A DNA stretch of 64,000 bases. It comes from Myxococcales bacterium (GTDB taxonomy: Bacteria > Myxococcota_A > Polyangia > Polyangiales > Polyangiaceae). Under the pieces are notes generated by a model that saw only the letters and a program-made list of their open reading frames with translations, was not told the origin of the DNA and ran no database searches. Positions within the stretch are counted from its first letter, which is position 1, and every line of letters starts with the position of its first letter. The stretch is from positions 372,001 through 436,000 of the forward strand of contig JADJKB010000025.1 in assembly GCA_016706225.1 (NCBI GenBank), given 5' to 3'. The position numbers were made by a program, and so were the translations under genes. Shown piece after piece: positions 9,473 to 18,166 of the stretch.

Positions 9473-11209
9473 ATGGGCCCTACGGATCCGTCACTCCGCC
9501 TCTTGTTCTTGGCCCTGGGCTCCGCGCTCGCGCTCGGGGTCGCTTGCTCGGGTGATGACGGCGGCACCGCGGGTGGCTCGGGTGCGGTGACGGGAAGTGG
9601 CGCGACCGCGGGCGCCGGCGGCAACGGAGGCACCGGAGCGATTGGCATTGGTGGAGCGGGCGGTGCGCAGGGCCCGTTCCCCGACTTCCCGCAGGCGCCG
9701 GAGATCGAAGCGTCGCTGCCCGGTGACCTGCCCGGGCAGTTCGGTGTGCCTGGCCAGACGAGCGGTGGTCCCTGTTTGTCCGAGCCCCCCATCGACGCAC
9801 TCGTACCGAAGAACTGGACACCGTTGCTCTTCGAGTGGTCCGCACCCGCGGAGCAGAACGTATTCGAGCTGCGTCTGCACGTCGACAATCAGGTCAACGA
9901 CCTGGTCGTCTACACCACCCAGAAGTCCCACACCATCAGCCTCAGCCAGTGGAAGGCGCTCACGTTGCACAGCGCCGGCCACGACATCGAGGTCACGCTG
10001 CGCGGAGCCAAGCTCGAAGCGGGCAAGCTGAGCGCCGGGCCCTTCACCGGAGCAACGGGGCCCATCCACATTGCACCCGTCGCGGCGCCGGGCTCCGTCG
10101 TGTATTGGACGAGCGGGGCGGCGGGCAGCAACAAGACCGCGCTCAAGGGGTTCACCATCGGAGACACCGCGGTCTCGACGGTGCTCAGCCCCACCATCGT
10201 GGGCGGCGACACCACCTGCGTCGCGTGTCACGTTTCGGCGCCGGACGGGAATCACACGTTTTACACGCGGGACGGCGCGGCCAGCACTCGCAGCGTCGAC
10301 GTGCGCAGTGTGGACGGACTGGGCACTGCGCCGGCAGCCACGGTCGTGTCGGCCACCGCGATTTCTCTGCTCGGTCGCACCCGGCAGGCGGCGCCCACCA
10401 CCAGCAAAGCCCATTACTCGGCCACCGACGCGGTCGCGGTGACGGTGTTCAACGAGGCGACGGCGACCGCGGGCAAGTACGAGCTAGCCTGGACCGATCT
10501 GCACGCGACGGATCCGAACACTGGCTGGGGCATCCTCGCCCGCACTGGCGATCCCCGACCCGTGGCTTCGCCCACGTGGTGGCACGACGGCACGACCATC
10601 GCTTACGTCTCGGCGCCGGTCACCGGCGAGGGGGTGATCGCACGCGTCACGGACGCCGATCCGACGATGGACATCTACACCATCCCCTACAACAACCGGG
10701 CGGGCGGCGCCGCGACTCCGCTGCCGGGCGCGAGCGATCCAGCGTTCTGGGAGTACTACCCGGTGATCTCTCCCGAAGACACGCTGCTCGCGTTCAATCG
10801 TTGTGCCCCGCGCAAGGAGCCCGACTCCACCTGGGCCGACAGCTACAACGAGGCGACCGGTGAGGTGTACGTGGTGCCGGGCAAGGGCGGCACGGCGTTG
10901 CGCTTGGCCGCCAACGACCCGCCGGCCTGCGTCGGCAAGACCAGCCCGGGGCTCACCAACTCGTGGCCGCGCTGGGCCCCGACCGCGGAGGCGAGCGGTG
11001 GCAAGAAGTACTATTGGATCGTGTTTTCCTCGACCCGCCGCGACGCGGCGAATCCGCAGCTGTTCGTCGCGGGTGTGGTGACGAGCGACAGTGGCGGCTC
11101 GGTGAGCATCGAAAAGACGTACCCCGCCCTCTACGTCACCGCGCAGGTTGCCGCAGAGAACAACCACACGCCGGCGTGGGACGTGTTCCAGGTCAAACCG
11201 CCGCAGTGA
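9473..11209 (+). CDS. Beta-propeller (PD40/TolB-like) lipoprotein with a CxxCH haem-binding motif
   Basis: 578 residues from ATG 9473, selected because it starts a lipoprotein signal with lipobox LGVAC; an earlier in-frame start at 9437 lacks the signal form. A Gly-rich linker leads to an Ig-like region and then propeller blades of the PD40 kind (for example SPTWWHDGTTIAYVSAP). Between them lies Cys249-Val-Ala-Cys252-His253, a canonical c-type haem attachment motif, with a distal Met not obvious. Similar proteins occur as outer-surface lipoproteins in Polyangia. Whether haem is really bound is inference. The gene stands alone. Confidence 0.75.
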   Translation: MGPTDPSLRLLFLALGSALALGVACSGDDGGTAGGSGAVTGSGATAGAGGNGGTGAIGIGGAGGAQGPFPDFPQAPEIEASLPGDLPGQFGVPGQTSGGPCLSEPPIDALVPKNWTPLLFEWSAPAEQNVFELRLHVDNQVNDLVVYTTQKSHTISLSQWKALTLHSAGHDIEVTLRGAKLEAGKLSAGPFTGATGPIHIAPVAAPGSVVYWTSGAAGSNKTALKGFTIGDTAVSTVLSPTIVGGDTTCVACHVSAPDGNHTFYTRDGAASTRSVDVRSVDGLGTAPAATVVSATAISLLGRTRQAAPTTSKAHYSATDAVAVTVFNEATATAGKYELAWTDLHATDPNTGWGILARTGDPRPVASPTWWHDGTTIAYVSAPVTGEGVIARVTDADPTMDIYTIPYNNRAGGAATPLPGASDPAFWEYYPVISPEDTLLAFNRCAPRKEPDSTWADSYNEATGEVYVVPGKGGTALRLAANDPPACVGKTSPGLTNSWPRWAPTAEASGGKKYYWIVFSSTRRDAANPQLFVAGVVTSDSGGSVSIEKTYPALYVTAQVAAENNHTPAWDVFQVKPPQ

Positions 11210-11422
11210 GCTCACCGTCGCGGTCCTGACGCGGCTCGGGCTGAACGCGGGGTCGACGCGGTCCAGCTCCCGCGCTGAACAGTGTCGAAAACAGACCGGG
11301 CGACTCAAGTCGCTGAAACTGCTGTGCTTAACCCGTTCGGAGTGTTCCGTCGGCGTATGTTCTCCCGACGCGATATCAGGCACTTACGGGCGGCCCGAGG
11401 GTTGCACTGATGCATCAGCGCC
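11210..11422. promoter_or_regulatory. Intergenic region upstream of the wall-hydrolase operon
   Basis: 213 bases with locally lower GC. No convincing hairpin terminator after the preceding gene was found. It presumably carries the promoter of the SpoIID/VanY operon, but I cannot name hexamers with confidence. Confidence 0.3.
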
Positions 11423-12862
11423 ATGCAAAGACAGAGTGTCGCCGTAGTCCTCGCGAGTCTGGTTCTGGGAGCGGGGTGCGGCGCGCCGGTCGACAGTGAC
11501 GAGACCGTCGGTGAGATCTCCGAAGCCGTGGTGGCCGCGCCCCTCGGCGCTGCGTACTGCGAGATCCCGGTCACCGGCAAAGGCGTGAAGGCGCTCGAAG
11601 ACGACTACTTGCCCCACGTGATCACCTGCGAGAACGGTGGCGCCGGGCTCGAGGCGCTCAAGGCTCAGGCGATCGCTGCCCGCTCGGTCGCTTATTACAG
11701 CATGGCGACCAAGGGCTCGATTTGCGACGGGCAAGGTTGCCAGGTCTACAGCTGCGGCGCTGCGCCTCAAGCCAAACACTTCCAGGCGGTGAAGGAGACC
11801 GCCGGCCAGTACCTGTCCTTTGCGGGCGCGCTCACCTACGGCTTTTACGTCGCGGGGGACACCAACACCGGCGGACCCTCGTGCCACGGCTCCGGTGGGT
11901 CGACCGAGGGTTACGTGACCTACAACTTCGGCAAGACCGGCGGTGCGGTGAAACAGACCTCACTCGGATACGTCGGTCCGCCCGGCTTCGGTCAGAACCG
12001 TGGTTGCATGGGACAGTGGGGCGCGCGCTGTCTCGAGAAGTCCGGCTGGGGGTTCATGGACATTCTGCGCTTCTACTACGGCAGCGACATCTCGGTGCTC
12101 AAAGCCAACGGCGCCTGCACCGGCGGCTGCGAGCCGACCGCGTGCAACGGCAGCAAGATCGTCTCGCCCTGCGGCACGGGCGACTGCGCCGTGTACGGAG
12201 CCACCTGTGTGAACGACTCGAAAGGTGTGCGCTGCGCGAGTGTGTTCTGCCCGGCGATTGGCCAGAAGAAGGTGTGTGTCAACGACAAGCTGATCGGAGA
12301 CTGCAACGACGGCGGGATCTCGACCGGTGACTGCTCGGTGTACGGCGCTGCATGTGTCGACGACTCCGCCGGTGCCCGCTGCGTCAGCGTGTTCTGCGCG
12401 GACAAACCCCAGAAAGCGCACGACGTCTGCCTGCCGAACGGCCAACTCGCACACTGCACCAACCTGGGTGGGATCTCGGCTGAAGACTGTCCCGCCAGCA
12501 AGCCCTGCACTCAGACCGCCACGGGCGCCGAGTGCGGCGCGCCGAAGCCGCCTGCAGGGGGCGGTGGGGGAGGCGCGGGAGGCGCGAGTGGCTCGGGAGG
12601 AGCGAGCGGCGGCGAGGCAGGTGAGGCCGGGGCCGCAGGTGCCGCGGGGGACTTCGGTTCAGGCGGCGCGCTTCAGGGTGGGGGAGGCGTGGCGACGGGT
12701 AGCGGTGGCTCGGGGCAAAAAACCAAGGTCATCGGCGGCGACGACGCGAGTGGGTGCGCCACGACGCCCATGCGGGGTTCAGCACCCGGGGCTGCGCCCT
12801 TGTTCTCGTTGCTCGGGCTCTGGCTCATGGCTCGCCGTTCGGCGAGGAGGAATGATCGATGA
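11423..12862 (+). CDS. SpoIID/LytB-domain lipoprotein with Cys-rich repeats and MYXO-CTERM-like tail
   Basis: 479 residues. Signal peptide with lipobox LGAGC, then a SpoIID-type domain (about residues 45-225) with the family signature LKAQAIAARSVAYY and a MGQWGA segment. SpoIID enzymes are lytic transglycosylases acting on denuded glycan. Next come two Cys-rich modules (CGTGDCAVYGATC type), a long Gly/Ala-rich linker, and a C-terminal hydrophobic helix with an Arg cluster, a weak MYXO-CTERM-like tail that has only one Cys. The following gene overlaps it by four bases (ATGA) and carries an almost identical Cys-rich region, so the two are expected to act together on peptidoglycan. Confidence 0.8.
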   Translation: MQRQSVAVVLASLVLGAGCGAPVDSDETVGEISEAVVAAPLGAAYCEIPVTGKGVKALEDDYLPHVITCENGGAGLEALKAQAIAARSVAYYSMATKGSICDGQGCQVYSCGAAPQAKHFQAVKETAGQYLSFAGALTYGFYVAGDTNTGGPSCHGSGGSTEGYVTYNFGKTGGAVKQTSLGYVGPPGFGQNRGCMGQWGARCLEKSGWGFMDILRFYYGSDISVLKANGACTGGCEPTACNGSKIVSPCGTGDCAVYGATCVNDSKGVRCASVFCPAIGQKKVCVNDKLIGDCNDGGISTGDCSVYGAACVDDSAGARCVSVFCADKPQKAHDVCLPNGQLAHCTNLGGISAEDCPASKPCTQTATGAECGAPKPPAGGGGGGAGGASGSGGASGGEAGEAGAAGAAGDFGSGGALQGGGGVATGSGGSGQKTKVIGGDDASGCATTPMRGSAPGAAPLFSLLGLWLMARRSARRNDR

Positions 12863-14184
12863 ACCGCCTGTTGTGTCTGGTCCTGGCATGGCTCGGCTTG
12901 GCGCTCTTCGGCTGCTCCGCGGCCCAGCCGACCGACGAGCCCGAAGACGATGCCTGTAAAGAACCGGCGGTGGCCCTAGTCTCCGAAGAGCTGTCGAGCA
13001 TCAGCTGCGCGGAGCACGGCGACACCGGCTACTCATCAGGCAATGCGTTTCCCATCACCGTCGTCACGGTGGACGGAAAACCCGTGGAGCGGAGCACCGC
13101 GAATGCCTACTACGTGATGGCTCAGGCGGCGGCAGCGGCGGGCGTGAACATCCAGATCGTCAGCGGCTTTCGCACCATGGCACAGCAACAGTACCTTTAC
13201 GGCTGTTACGTCAATTGCAGCTGCAATAGCTGCAATCTTGCGGCGAAACCCGGCTACAGCAACCATCAGAGCGGGCACGCACTGGATCTGAACACGTCGT
13301 CATCCGGAGTGCTCAACTGGCTCAACGCGCACGGCGCGGCGTACGGCTTCAAGCGCACCGTTCCGAGCGAGGCCTGGCACTGGGAGTGGTGGGGTGGAGG
13401 GCCCGGTGGCGGTCCGTGTGGCACATGCAAACCCCACTGCGAGGGCAGCCTCATCGTCAGCACGGACTGCGGCGAGGGGGACTGTGGTGCGTACGGCGCG
13501 ACCTGTGTCGACGACTCGAAGGGTGTGCGCTGCGCGAGTGTGTTCTGCCCAGCGGTCGGACAGAAGAAGGTGTGCGTCAACGACAAGCTGATCGGTGACT
13601 GCAACGATGGCGCGATCTCGACCGGCGACTGTTCCTTTTACGGTGCTGCGTGTGTGGACGACGCAAAAGGGGCTCGCTGCGTGGCCGGATTCTGCGCGGA
13701 CAAGCCGGCCACGGCGCACGATCTGTGTCTGCCCAACGGCCAGCTCGCGCATTGCACCAACGTCGGAGGCATTTCGGTGGAAGACTGTCCGGCGGGCAAA
13801 CCCTGCACACCCACCGCGGGCGGCGCCCAGTGCGGCGCGCCGCCGCCGCCTCCTCCACCCTCTGGCACCGGCGGTAGCGCTGCAGGTGGCACGAGTGCCG
13901 GTGGCGCTGGCGGCGCAGGCGCGGGCGGAACCGGTTCGGGTCTTGCGACCAGCGGCGGTGCACCCTCCGTCGGAACACCGGCGTCCGTGGGAGGAGCGGC
14001 AGCCAAGCCTGCTCAGCCGCACGTGACGAACGAGCCGGTCGAAGCGGGCTGTGGCTGTCGCGCCACAGGGGAAGACCGCGTGAGGGGCCCCGCCTGGTTG
14101 GCGCTCTTCAGTCTGATCGGTGTCGTGGGACTGCGCCGGCGTGGCGCCGCGGGGAGACGCTCGCCGCTCGAGCGCGTGCGCTGA
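12859..14184 (+). CDS. VanY-like D,D-carboxypeptidase lipoprotein with Cys-rich repeats and MYXO-CTERM tail
   Basis: 441 residues. Lipobox LFGC. The peptidase M15B domain shows SxHxxGxAxD as S134-H136-G139-A141-D143 (SNHQSGHALD), and ExWH ending in His174, so all zinc ligands and the catalytic Glu171 are present. This predicts a zinc D-alanyl-D-alanine or L,D-type peptidase trimming peptidoglycan stems. The Cys-rich modules (about 190-320) are nearly the same as those of the preceding SpoIID-like protein. The C-terminus has the full MYXO-CTERM form: AGCGCRATG, a hydrophobic helix, then RRRG. Such tails are thought to direct surface sorting in myxobacteria. Confidence 0.85.
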   Translation: MNRLLCLVLAWLGLALFGCSAAQPTDEPEDDACKEPAVALVSEELSSISCAEHGDTGYSSGNAFPITVVTVDGKPVERSTANAYYVMAQAAAAAGVNIQIVSGFRTMAQQQYLYGCYVNCSCNSCNLAAKPGYSNHQSGHALDLNTSSSGVLNWLNAHGAAYGFKRTVPSEAWHWEWWGGGPGGGPCGTCKPHCEGSLIVSTDCGEGDCGAYGATCVDDSKGVRCASVFCPAVGQKKVCVNDKLIGDCNDGAISTGDCSFYGAACVDDAKGARCVAGFCADKPATAHDLCLPNGQLAHCTNVGGISVEDCPAGKPCTPTAGGAQCGAPPPPPPPSGTGGSAAGGTSAGGAGGAGAGGTGSGLATSGGAPSVGTPASVGGAAAKPAQPHVTNEPVEAGCGCRATGEDRVRGPAWLALFSLIGVVGLRRRGAAGRRSPLERVR

Positions 14185-14201
14185 CCGACCGGGCGTGCGC
14201 G

Positions 14202-15017
14202 TCAGAAACTGCCAAGAAGGACCGCCCGCCCACCGCCCGGCGTGGGCGCGGCACCAACGCGCACCGCCGTCCGCTCCGAGTCCGGCTTGTCGGAGCTGAA
14301 GTAGAAGTACCCCGCGGCGCCGAGCGCAACGAGCCCGACGCCCAGGGATACATCGGCGACCAGTTGATCGGTCCGCACGCGGTCGACCCGGTCGTCCGGG
14401 CAATGTCCCCGGCACGACTCGAGGTCCGCTCGGCGCGAGTGACTGCGCACTCCGAAGAACACAAAGCTGCCGATGCCGATCGCACCGAGCGCCGCGAGGC
14501 CATACACCGGGACCAGGTTGCGTCGTCCGGGTGTCTCAGGATCGGCGTTGCCACCAAAATCGACCTCGACCTTGCGCTCCTTTTCACCCTCGGCGAAGAC
14601 GAGCCGACGCAAGATCGGTGGTCGGCCCGCGACGTCGAAGCGCAACTCGTGAGAGCCCGGGTCGACGGCGATCGCCGCCGGGTCGAGCTTGTCCGCGACC
14701 ACCTCGTCGTCGACGCGGACCTCCACGTCGTCAATCTGTTGGCCGCCTGCCCTCGCCACGACCACGAAGGTGGGTTGGGCGCGCTCGACCTCGCCGAGCC
14801 ACCGCCTGCAGTCCGCCGCGAGGACACCGGGGCAGCTGCTCGCCGCGCAGCTCCGGAGCTCTACCCGCGAGGCCTGGAGCTTGCGCGCGAGCCGCAGTCG
14901 CTGTGCGGCTTCGTACGAGCGCAGGCAGGCGGCGTTATCGGGTTCTGCCGCGTCACACGGCGCGGGCAGAAGACACAGACCCGCCAGCATCAGACCGAGC
15001 GCGGATCGAAGGGCCAC
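14202..15017 (-). CDS. PEGA-like secreted/membrane protein
   Basis: 271 residues from a GTG at 15017. Signal peptide (ALGLMLAGLCLLPAPCDA), a Cys-containing helical segment typical of TPR-PEGA proteins, and then a beta-rich domain with the DDEVVADKLDPAAIAVDPGSHE pattern of PEGA domains (about residues 90-165). Two hydrophobic helices follow near 170-190 and 225-245. PEGA proteins sit at the envelope and are often encoded next to Ser/Thr kinases, as here: it is divergent from the FHA-sigma54 activator and kinase pair with only 62 bases between starts. Role unknown. Confidence 0.75.
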   Translation of the reverse strand: MALRSALGLMLAGLCLLPAPCDAAEPDNAACLRSYEAAQRLRLARKLQASRVELRSCAASSCPGVLAADCRRWLGEVERAQPTFVVVARAGGQQIDDVEVRVDDEVVADKLDPAAIAVDPGSHELRFDVAGRPPILRRLVFAEGEKERKVEVDFGGNADPETPGRRNLVPVYGLAALGAIGIGSFVFFGVRSHSRRADLESCRGHCPDDRVDRVRTDQLVADVSLGVGLVALGAAGYFYFSSDKPDSERTAVRVGAAPTPGGGRAVLLGSF

Positions 15018-15079
15018 CGGGGTCCCATCGTAGATTGCGCGGGCGAAGCGCGTAACCCGAATTCGGGTAAGATGCCTCC
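15018..15079. promoter_or_regulatory. Short divergent promoter region
   Basis: Only 62 bases separate the PEGA gene start from the FHA-sigma54 activator start, so their promoters must overlap and the two may be co-regulated. No consensus hexamers identified. Confidence 0.4.
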
Positions 15080-16405
15080 GTGGCTGACGTCACGGAGACA
15101 CGACACGGGCCGTTGCCCAAGAACCAGGCCCCGGGGGTGCTCGGGCTGGTCGTGGTGTTCACCGAGGGCGTAGAGCCGGAGCTGCGGGCGGAGGCGGTCA
15201 CGGGGCGCATGCGCATCGGGCGCGACACGTCGGCGGAGCTCTGCCTCGAGGACGGCCAAGCCTCGCGTCTACACGCGGAGGTCCTACCGAGTCGCGGTGG
15301 GCTCCTGGTCACCGATCTGGGCAGCCGGAACGGTACCTTCGTCGACGGCCGCCGCATCACGGCGCCGGAGGTCCCGGCGGCGGTGGGGCAGAGTCTGCGC
15401 TGCGGCAAGACGCTGCTTCGCGTCGTGGCCGACGTGACACCGTTTCAGGCACTGACGGCGAACCCTGGCGTGAGCACCTTGCTGGGCGGCCCGCGGATCG
15501 CTGCAATTCGACGCTCCATCGAGCGCATGGGTCCGCTCACGGAGCCGGTGTTGATCGAAGGGGAGACCGGCACGGGGAAGGAGAAGATCGCAGAGGCACT
15601 CCACGCGGCGAGCGGGCGTCGCGGTGAGCTGATCGCGGTCAACTGCGCGGCCATCCCGGGCGAGCTGGTGGAGTCCGAGCTGTTTGGTCACTCGCGAGGG
15701 GCGTTCTCCGGCTCCGATCGCTCGCGCCAGGGACTGTTTCGCGCGGCCGACGGCGGCACGTTGTTGCTCGACGAGCTCGGTGATCTTCCCCTCGACATCC
15801 AGGCCAAGCTCTTGCGGGTGCTCGAGGGGGGCGAGGTCCGGCCCGTCGGCGAGGACCGCGCCCAGCGCGTGGACGTGAGGGTGGTCGCGGCGACCAACCT
15901 CAGCCTCGACGAGATGGTGGCCGAGGGACGCTTCCGCGCCGATCTGCTCCACCGCATCGCCGCGTGGCGCATTCGTGTGCCGGCGCTGCGTGAACGACCG
16001 GAAGACGTGGCGCTGCTCGCGAGCCACTTCTTGCCCAATCGCCTGGTCCGGTTCACCGTCGAAGCCATGGAGGCATTGATCACCGGGAGCTGGTCGGGCA
16101 ACGTGCGCGAGCTCCGCAACGTCGTGCGCACGGCCGCCGCTCGCGCCGCCACCGACGGCGGCAAGATCACCGTCGAGCACCTGCCGCCGGAGCTCGGGAG
16201 CCGAGCCGAGCGCGAACCGGACGCCTCGGGCCCGCTGTCCACCGAGCTCGAAGACGCGGTGCTCCGGGCCCGTATCGAGACCGCGCTGTCGCTCCGAGAA
16301 GGCAACGTCGCGCAGGTCGCGCGCGACCTCGGCTTTGGGCGCCCGTGGCTGTATCAAACACTCAAGCGTTTCGGCATCGATCCGGACTCGTTCCGCAAAC
16401 GCTGA
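15080..16405 (+). CDS. FHA-domain sigma54-dependent transcriptional activator
   Basis: 441 residues, GTG start. An N-terminal FHA domain (residues about 25-105, with RIGRD, SR and LGSRNGTFVDG motifs) binds phospho-Thr. It precedes a sigma54 AAA+ domain with Walker A GETGTGKE and Walker B LLLDELGDL, and a C-terminal Fis-type helix-turn-helix (VAQVARDLGFGRPWLYQTLK). The sigma54-contact loop reads GAFSGS instead of the usual GAFTGA; the T-to-S change is often tolerated, the last change less so. The gene is followed after three bases by a Ser/Thr kinase, so kinase output may be read through the FHA domain, as known for similar myxobacterial pairs. Confidence 0.9.
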   Translation: MADVTETRHGPLPKNQAPGVLGLVVVFTEGVEPELRAEAVTGRMRIGRDTSAELCLEDGQASRLHAEVLPSRGGLLVTDLGSRNGTFVDGRRITAPEVPAAVGQSLRCGKTLLRVVADVTPFQALTANPGVSTLLGGPRIAAIRRSIERMGPLTEPVLIEGETGTGKEKIAEALHAASGRRGELIAVNCAAIPGELVESELFGHSRGAFSGSDRSRQGLFRAADGGTLLLDELGDLPLDIQAKLLRVLEGGEVRPVGEDRAQRVDVRVVAATNLSLDEMVAEGRFRADLLHRIAAWRIRVPALRERPEDVALLASHFLPNRLVRFTVEAMEALITGSWSGNVRELRNVVRTAAARAATDGGKITVEHLPPELGSRAEREPDASGPLSTELEDAVLRARIETALSLREGNVAQVARDLGFGRPWLYQTLKRFGIDPDSFRKR

Positions 16406-16408
16406 GCG

Positions 16409-18061
16409 ATGCAGCCCACCCGCCTCGGTCGTTACCTCGTGTTCGAGGCGTTTGCGCGCGGTGGCATGGCCAACGTGCACTACGGGCGTGCGACGGGCCC
16501 GGTGGGTTTCTCGCGCATCGTGGCCATCAAGCGCCATCACTCCCACCTCGCCAAGGAGTCCGGCTTCGTGTCGATGCTGATCGACGAGGCTCGCATCGCG
16601 GGGCGCATCCGTCACCCGAACGTGGTGCCCGTGCTCGACGTCGTGCAGTTGCCCGGCGAGCTGCTGTTGGTCATGGACTACGTGTCCGGGCTGTCCCTCG
16701 CACAGGCGTTGAAGTTGTCGCTCGAGCGCGGCGAGCTCCCACCCCTGCGCATCAGCGCCGCATTGGTCGCGGGCGCCCTCGAGGGTCTGAACGCCGCGCA
16801 CGAGACCCGCGATGACTCCGGCGCGCCGGCGGGCATCGTGCATCGCGACGTCTCACCGCAGAACGTCTTGTTGGGGGCGGACGGTGTGGTGAGGGTCACG
16901 GATTTTGGCATCGCCCATGCTCGCGAGCGACTGCAGTTCACTCGCACCGAGGAGATCAAGGGCAAGCTCGAGTACATGGCCAAAGAGCAGCTCCGGCGTG
17001 AGCGGGTGGACGGGCGCACGGACGTGTACGCCGCCAGCGTGGTGCTGTGGGAGCTCTTGACCGGGGCGCGCATGTTTGCCAACGACACCGAGCAGACGCT
17101 GGTGCGGCGCGTCGCTTCGGGGGACTTTCCGGCGCCGAGCAGCCTCGTTGCCGACGTGCCGCCGGAGCTCGACCAGCTGGTGCTCCGGGGACTCGAGCCG
17201 GAGCCGAGCGCGCGCTTCGCCAGCGCGCTGGAAATGGCTACGGCGCTCGACCACGCCGTCGGCTTGGCCAGTCAACGGGAGGTCGCCGAGTGGTTCGCGG
17301 GCATCGCGGCCGACGCGATCGAAAAACGTGCAAGGCGAGTCAGAGAGATCGAAGCGTGGACCGAGCCGGTGCAGCGCAACCCCAGCGAAGACACCATCGT
17401 CGACGAGGTTCACGACGAGGCCCCGCCCGTCGAGGCCCGCGCGTCGGAACCCGTGGTCGTACCCACCCGCCCGATGGGTGAGGCAACCGCCGTCGAGACG
17501 CGCTTTGGTGATACGGCGCCGCGCACCCTGACGAGCGCGGTTGCGGTCGAGGCACCGGAGTCGATCACACTCACGCTCACGGATGACGTTCCGACCGAGC
17601 CGCTGGAGATCGCGCGCCAGACGAGCCCACCAACCGAACGCCTCACTCGACCGACCCGAGTGGCCGCGGCTGTCCCGTGGATCTGGCTCCTGCCCGCCGC
17701 CGCCGCCGCGCTCGGTGCACTTCTGATCGTATGGGTCCTGGTGCGGCGCACGCCTGCCAGCATCGAGGGCGCCGCTGCGCCGCGGGCCGTCGGCCCGCGC
17801 GGCATGCAACCTGCGCCGTCCTTGTTGCCACCAGCGGTTCTGCCCGCTGCTCCCGCGAGTGCGAACGGGGTCGTCGTCCCGCCACCCGAGCGCCCAACAG
17901 CGAGCGCGTCCGAGCCGCCCGCTCCGTCCACGCGGCCGCCGGCCCCTGGGCCCGGTCCGCGAGCCCCCTGGGTGCCGAAGGCGGCTCCCCCGAGCTGTAA
18001 CCCGCCGTATCGGATCGACGCCCAAGGGGTCCGGGTCCCGAAACCCGAGTGCTTCAAATAG
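16409..18061 (+). CDS. Membrane-anchored Ser/Thr protein kinase
   Basis: 550 residues. The kinase domain (1-290) has a Gly-rich loop (RGGMANVHYG), the VAIK lysine, HRDVSPQN catalytic loop and DFG. The loop carries Ser where most eukaryotic-type kinases have Lys; this HRDVSPQN form is common in myxobacterial kinases, so activity is still plausible. A Pro/Ala-rich juxtamembrane segment leads to one transmembrane helix (about residues 415-440, WIWLLPAAAAALGALLIVW) and a short Pro-rich extracytoplasmic tail. It starts three bases after the FHA-sigma54 activator gene and is very likely co-transcribed, forming a kinase plus FHA-activator signalling module. Confidence 0.9.
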   Translation: MQPTRLGRYLVFEAFARGGMANVHYGRATGPVGFSRIVAIKRHHSHLAKESGFVSMLIDEARIAGRIRHPNVVPVLDVVQLPGELLLVMDYVSGLSLAQALKLSLERGELPPLRISAALVAGALEGLNAAHETRDDSGAPAGIVHRDVSPQNVLLGADGVVRVTDFGIAHARERLQFTRTEEIKGKLEYMAKEQLRRERVDGRTDVYAASVVLWELLTGARMFANDTEQTLVRRVASGDFPAPSSLVADVPPELDQLVLRGLEPEPSARFASALEMATALDHAVGLASQREVAEWFAGIAADAIEKRARRVREIEAWTEPVQRNPSEDTIVDEVHDEAPPVEARASEPVVVPTRPMGEATAVETRFGDTAPRTLTSAVAVEAPESITLTLTDDVPTEPLEIARQTSPPTERLTRPTRVAAAVPWIWLLPAAAAALGALLIVWVLVRRTPASIEGAAAPRAVGPRGMQPAPSLLPPAVLPAAPASANGVVVPPPERPTASASEPPAPSTRPPAPGPGPRAPWVPKAAPPSCNPPYRIDAQGVRVPKPECFK

Positions 18062-18166
18062 CGAAAAACTCGGCAAATCGTGGGATGGGCTCCCCCCCGA
18101 CATTCCAGCACTAGCGTACAAATTTTCTGGTAGTCAGATGTAGGTGCGGGTGGTAATAGTACCTTC

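Noticed and set aside
15284..16843. 519-residue minus-strand open frame across the FHA-sigma54 activator and kinase.
   Set aside because: The plus-strand genes carry all the family motifs; the antisense frame has none.
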